Source of the DNA: Oehlia diaphana
Taxonomy: Eukaryota; Glomeromycota; Glomeromycetes; Glomerales; Glomeraceae
Reading direction: 5' to 3'
DNA: 10,861 nucleotides
Assembly: GCA_003833135.1 (NCBI GenBank)
Contig: QZLH01001106.1
Coordinates: 23,250-34,110 of the forward strand
Position 1 is the stretch's first letter. Each line of letters begins with the position of its first letter. Made by a program: the position numbers and the translations under genes. Below the pieces are notes generated by a model. The model worked only from the letters and a program-made list of their open reading frames with translations. It did not search any database and had not been told where the DNA came from. Shown here in pieces: positions 6,976 through 10,861 of the stretch.

Positions 6976-9848
6976 TTACCAAAGCATACCATTCTCCTGG
7001 AGTATGCTTATATTTTTTTGCCATTCCTCGTCATCGTAAACATACTCCCAGGGCTTTCCCACATCTTCATACTCCCGGAGATATATTTCTTCGCTTATTA
7101 ACCTTTCCCTTCTAGTCATGTAAAATAAATCGTTCGGGTTCATTTTGTTTTCTTTCGCAAAATCGATCACATCTGCATCTGCTATCATCCTGTCTCGATA
7201 TTCTCGGGATAGGTCAACATCTTTCTCTGTGATAGTCATGAATATATCTGGATCTTCACCGTGATCGATAGCCCATTTTCTGAGACGCTCTTCTCGCTGT
7301 TGTCTAGCCGGGGATGTGGAGGAATTATTTCTGGCATATTGAATATGGGTATGTCTGTGGCCTCATTAGCCGGCAACTCATCTTGAGGTGTATCTTCGAT
7401 AGGTGCATCAGAAAATTCTTCCATATCTCCTAGGCCAGATTCACGGAGCTTGGCTACGATCTTGGAGCGGTCAAGTATATACTGATATACTCTTACTCCA
7501 TTATCTCGTGAATGTGTCCGATCAATACTAATTAGTGAAAATTTCTTTCCAGCGACCTTACTAGTTAATGGCTTTTCCCCATTACATCCACACCACTCGA
7601 GATAATCCTGGTATACTTTTTCACAGCCAAACCTACTAATCTGATTTTCAGGCCAAGTTGTAATATAATCAATTATAAATCGAATAGGATTAGGAAGTTG
7701 CTCTCGCATTGTTTCTATCTTCATCTTAGTTGCAGGAATTTTTCCTGGACTCCAATTTGATAAATCACGGCTAAGGAGGTATGACATGACTACTCCAGGT
7801 GCATCAGGATTGTCTAGAATATCTCCTAGCCGGTCGAAATATGGTATATTACCTCTACAGCATGCGGAGACATCAAAACAGACTATACGAGAATCACCTA
7901 TATCTATTTTGAGCGGAGCATCCTGATTGCTTGTAACCATATACCCAGCATAATCATTTATTCGTATAGTTTCAAGACCCTTACGCTCTATAGCTACCAT
8001 TCGTTCTGTTATGAGTGATTTGAGATGCCCGTTAAATCTATGCCATTCCCCACTAGACATTCCAGTCTCATTCATAACAATAAGCTTTCGAGCTTGAATG
8101 GCACTATTAAAACGCCCGAGAATTTTTTCCAAATCTGAAGTTGCAAAATGGAGGTGTGACCCCAAGACTTTATCACCAATAAAGTCAGTAATAATATTTT
8201 TTCCACACTGTTGTAATGTAGATTTTAGTACCAAGATTGTCTGGGGCTTCATCTCTGGTTTCTGTACTAAATATGCCCACCAGTTCCAGATATATTTGTC
8301 AAGTCTTTCATCCCCACTACAGATTACATTCTTTACATGCCAGAGAATCGGATCCATAATTTCTTTATTAATTTCTGGCGCTGGCTTAGCCAAAAATCCT
8401 ATGAAAAGATTAAAGAACTTTGTATCATGAGCTGGAGTATTTAGCGAATATGGAAGAAAATTAATATTGCGGTAAAGGATTAGACCTTTGGTAACTGCCT
8501 GATCTATTAAATTAATTAACTTTACTGGCTCTTCTCCTAGCTCAATTAAGTTAATTTCATACTTGGCAAGATCTAGTTTTGGCGCCATATCAAAATATAG
8601 TTCACCATTCGTATCTTCTGTTTTGAGCACCCATAATCTTGATGTCGTTTGAATACAGGCGACTGTTGCCTGAATTGCGTCATAAATCTCATTACGAGAA
8701 AATTTCTGTCCAGATACACACATATCTATTAGATCACCCCATACAAAGTAATCGTTGGGATTTGAAATTCTGGATTGTTTTAGTTTTACGGGACTTGGAA
8801 GCTTTTGTTCTCGTTCCAAGGCAGTTTCGCTAATAGTGAGTTTTTTCGAAGGCTTTCTGGATCTGGGTTGCCTATCTTGGTTTGCTCGGTAGCAGAAAAA
8901 GCTATATGATTTTTTATTTCGTATTATATAGGCGTTATCACTATCATGTTCTCGGTTACATATTGGGCAGTGTGATGGAGAGATGTGTAATAGTGGAAAT
9001 TTATCAGGAAAATTTTCAGATGGATATGAAAGATTATACCCTTCGATGTTAGCTTCTTGAAGTAATGTCTCTACTAGTTCGAATTCAGCATCAGTGGTGT
9101 CATTATTTATGCTAGGACATCTCCCCATTTCTGCCTTCGGAATGGCCAAGAGAGGACTGTCAACGACTTCTGACTCATCATTGGGCGGACGAATCATAAA
9201 GTCAAAAACAGATCCATCTTTCGGATATATGGCTTTTTTTACCCGTACATGAGTGTTAGTCTTTTCATCAAACTTAGGTGTTCCAAACATTCGCAAGGAG
9301 AATGTTCATTTGTTCGCTATGTTATCGATAATACTATTTGCCTGTAGAGTCGCCGGAACTTTTTTACGAACGAGCTCAGTAAACAATGCAACTTGAACAA
9401 TATTTTTAAGTTTCATACCGTAAGTGGAGATATGGAGAGACATTTTTTTTGCATCACTACTACTAGCAATAGTTATAGTTTTACGATCCCAGTCTGGAAA
9501 TATATCTTTACACACTTTACCAAAAGCGCAGGCAAGTAAATCTTGTATCTCTTTGCCTGTTAGTTTAGGTTCAATAGAATCATACACCTCTCGTGGCAAA
9601 TCAAAGTCTATAATAGGCCGGAGTGGCTCATCACCATCGATAAATTTGTGTAAAGAATGGCCTTCACGTTCTGAGAGTATGGCTTCTATTTCATCCTCAT
9701 TGTCTGCGCCTAGAAAATGCCTTGGTCTAACACTATCATCATGAATTTTATATTGGCATTGTCCTATATCGGAGGCTTTAAACCCACAATAGTACGGGAT
9801 GGAGGGCGCGTCAGAGGAGAGGAACTCTGAAAGCTCGGATTGGGTCAT
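6976..9848 (-). pseudogene. AEP primase-UL52-type zinc motif-SF3 helicase, one stop and one frameshift
   Basis: Start is the ATG at 9848; the codons before it hold no other ATG. Residues 1 to about 225 are an archaeo-eukaryotic primase domain: DFD (81-83) for metal binding, a S-x-H motif at 137-139, and the third acidic motif (SIID). Next comes a UL52-like zinc motif, C294-x2-C297-x3-H301...C319. The SF3 (D5-like) helicase follows: an unusual P-loop (CGKN, K550), Walker B (KLIVMNE), B' (LKSLITERMVAIERKG) and motif C (MVTSN) with a DSRI arginine. Together these would start and drive DNA replication. TGA at 9308-9306 (codon 181) cuts the primase domain with frame kept on both sides. Near 7318 the frame must slip by -1 to continue to the TAA at 6978-6976; the continuation holds a repeated helix motif. 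About 957 codons in all. No intron explains either break. Confidence 0.85.
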
Positions 9849-9968
9849 AGTAAAAATTTTCAAATATTTTATCTAGTATACCGTTTCGGTATAATACCCC
9901 AACAAAAAAGTTTAAAATAAAAATAAATATTATTATAGGAATCAAAGTGTTATCCAAGAATAATATCA
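9849..9968. promoter_or_regulatory. Divergent promoter region between primase and zinc-protein genes
   Basis: 120 bp between two start codons that point away from each other. It contains a perfect hairpin, TATACCG-TTT-CGGTATA (9877-9893), 29 bp from the primase start, and an AT-rich TATTATTATA stretch before the zinc gene. A shared regulatory site or a replication start is possible; no proof in the sequence. Confidence 0.35.
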
Positions 9969-10286
9969 ATGGGCGGTAAATACATTTGCCAGTATCCTGA
10001 CGATGAAGGGGAAATTTGTAGGGGAGGAAGTACACGACCAGAAGGATGTCATATTCACTGGAGAAGACGCTAGCGACCTCAATGTAAACAAGATGGCTGT
10101 GTAAGACGAACGGCATCTAAACATGGGTTTTGTAGTTTGCATGTAAATAAGTCCTATTCGAAGGAACGTTATCATCGGAAAAAGTTGGATAAGATGTTTC
10201 AGAATGGGCAGACCCTAGAGGCATTGGAGCAGGCTCTCGATAAAATGTTGCATCAAGTGAAATTGTCCCTAGAAAGTTATCCTTAA
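9969..10286 (+). pseudogene. Small protein with two C-C-C-H zinc modules, one in-frame stop
   Basis: A plus-strand frame of 106 codons from the ATG at 9969 to the TAA at 10284-10286, with one TAG at 10071-10073 (codon 35). Before the stop: C7-x9-C17-x9-C27-x2-H30. After it: C39-x4-C44-x10-C55-x2-H58. The two units are alike (a Cys pair, then G-x-C-x-x-H) and resemble WRKY19-type/treble-like zinc motifs, which strongly suggests one gene. Residues 60-80 are basic (KERYHRKKLDKM), and the rest to residue 105 is a helix with leucine heptads. A DNA- or RNA-binding accessory role is inferred. The gene diverges from the primase-helicase across 120 bp. The stop is one C-to-T change from Gln. The minus-strand frames over the same bases show no protein-like features. 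Confidence 0.6.
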
Positions 10287-10307
10287 AAAATTTGGCCTCA
10301 TGAAAAA

Positions 10308-10713
10308 TTTATAGGGACGGCAAAAAAACTTAACAAGAACGCTAGAATATAGCAAACTGGCGATTTAAGAACTCTCAGAAGGCATTTTTACTACTTGTCC
10401 CTATGTCCCTATGAGTCCCTATGAATTTCCGAACTCTTTACCTTTTTTTATTTTTTTTTTATACCATATATCGACCAGTTAGCTATGCTAACCAACCATA
10501 TACATGACTATATTTGCCCAAGTAGTATACCATAGAAAAATTTCGATTTTCTTCCTAGAACTTTTATATTTCATAGGGACTCATAGGGACATAGGGACAA
10601 GTAGTAAAGAAATCAATAAATCAGGTTAAGAGTCACAAAACGATATTGAGATTGTCCCTATGAGCGTCCCCATGAATTTTTTCTTATAGGGACAGAGAAT
10701 TTTTATAGGGACG
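10308..10713. repeat. Foldback array with ten GTCCCTAT motifs
   Basis: Exact GTCCCTAT or its complement occurs at 10311, 10397, 10405, 10415, 10573, 10583, 10591, 10654, 10686 and 10705. TTTATAGGGACG is repeated directly at 10308-10319 and 10702-10713, each followed by an A-rich run. Four of the ten copies read GTCCCTAT on the plus strand and six its complement. The array begins 21 bp after the zinc gene. It could be a miniature foldback transposon with its own ends, or an end or origin of the neighbouring element. Confidence 0.6.
10387..10608. repeat. Perfect 39-bp inverted repeat with 144-bp loop
   Basis: The arms at 10387-10425 and 10570-10608 are exact reverse complements. Each holds three GTCCCTAT units. 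The loop is AT-rich, with a T-run near 10443-10460 and the small hairpin GTTAGC-TAT-GCTAAC at 10478-10492. Identity over 39 bp in an otherwise decayed region means recent formation or selection. Confidence 0.9.
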
Positions 10714-10717
10714 CTCA
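10661..10717. repeat. Second hairpin of the foldback array
   Basis: TGAGCGTCCC (10661-10670) pairs exactly with GGGACGCTCA (10708-10717). Pairing continues imperfectly inward for about 14 more bases (10 of 14 match). It contains two further ATAGGGAC copies. Confidence 0.7.
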
Positions 10718-10848
10718 AAAAATTAGCATACTCATTGCCTCAACCCAGTTTAGAGCATGATCGGGTCTCAGAAGAGCTCGCCAATATACAAGCAACTAAT
10801 TGGGTCACAAATGGTATACTTCTTAGCAAACAAATGGGCCGGTCATGA
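10702..10848 (+). other. Coding-like tail fragment at the right edge
   Basis: One plus-strand frame is open from the array to a TGA at 10846-10848, and from about 10726 it is protein-like (PSLEHDRVSEELANIQATNW). No start codon or family is recognised. It could be the end of a gene interrupted by the repeat array, or chance. No other feature is seen in 10718-10861. Confidence 0.2.
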
Positions 10849-10861
10849 TAATACATAATAC

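Larger units (their letters stand above)
5415..10286. mobile_element. Candidate decayed replicative element: recombinase, primase-helicase, zinc protein
   Basis: Three adjacent damaged genes: a probable tyrosine recombinase, an AEP primase-SF3 helicase on the same strand, and a divergent small zinc protein. An integrase-like enzyme beside a self-contained replication protein is the core of integrating replicative elements such as polinton-like viruses and virophages, and of some plasmid-like elements. Here no capsid, packaging or polymerase B gene is seen. Limits are set only by the genes. The array at 10308-10713 could be one end, and the retropepsin-like gene could belong to it. Grouping is inferred from proximity and shared decay. 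Confidence 0.4.

Noticed and set aside
7236..7239. ATGA stop-start overlap suggesting translational coupling of two genes after the helicase
   Set aside because: This is a eukaryotic context, and the downstream frame is protein-like well before the ATG, so a frameshift in one gene explains it better.
8098..8430. Plus-strand ORF of about 110 codons
   Set aside because: It lies opposite the SF3 helicase core, which has clear motifs; no independent support.
9811..10175. Two minus-strand ORFs over the zinc-protein region
   Set aside because: They overlap each other and the plus-strand zinc frame and show no domain, while the plus strand shows paired Cys/His modules.
2625..10286. Stop-codon reassignment or programmed readthrough
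   Set aside because: All three stop codons occur as interruptions, and several genes use the same codons as normal ends or have no internal stops.
6976..10286. Endogenous large DNA virus or polinton segment
   Set aside because: Only the primase-helicase fits. No capsid, packaging ATPase, family-B polymerase or maturation protease of those groups is seen in the window.
10308..10713. CRISPR array
   Set aside because: Repeats are 8-10 bp, occur in both orientations and have irregular spacing, in a eukaryotic context.

Overview
The window looks like nuclear DNA of an AT-rich, repeat-rich fungus, most likely an arbuscular mycorrhizal fungus of the Rhizophagus type. The sequence shows spliceosomal introns (GTATGT...ACAG and GTAAAT...TCAG), TATA-like motifs next to start codons, and a gene mix typical of that group: a SAM-domain protein, a Crinkler-type header, an F-box/leucine-rich-repeat protein, a stand-alone retropepsin-like protein and lineage-specific coiled-coil proteins. 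The taxon is inferred from remembered family resemblance; no search was run.

Left part (1-5334), all on the minus strand. A coiled-coil protein runs off the left edge (1-915). Next is an apparently intact three-exon gene (1073-2250) joining a SAM domain to a domain with PD-(D/E)XK nuclease signatures. Then come a short Crinkler-like ubiquitin-fold header with an early stop (2625-2903), an F-box/LRR gene broken by two stops (3503-4804), and an apparently intact retropepsin-like ORF (4858-5334). The roughly 600 bases before the F-box/LRR gene hold only a doubtful plus-strand coding remnant.

Right part (5415-10286). A probable tyrosine recombinase (5415-6599, two stops) lies beside an archaeo-eukaryotic primase/UL52-type zinc/SF3 helicase gene (6976-9848, one stop and one frameshift). 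Diverging from that, on the plus strand, is a small gene with two zinc-binding C-C-C-H modules (9969-10286, one stop). A recombinase for integration and a primase-helicase for replication, with an accessory zinc protein, make a plausible decayed replicative mobile element. No capsid, packaging ATPase, family-B polymerase or DDE transposase is visible.

Right edge (10287-10861). This is a foldback region with ten copies of GTCCCTAT in both orientations, including a perfect 39-bp inverted repeat. It may be a separate miniature element or an end or origin region of the element beside it.

Five of the eight genes carry premature stops (seven in all), nearly always with the reading frame kept on both sides. 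All three stop codons occur, so this is recent point-mutation decay and not a changed genetic code.
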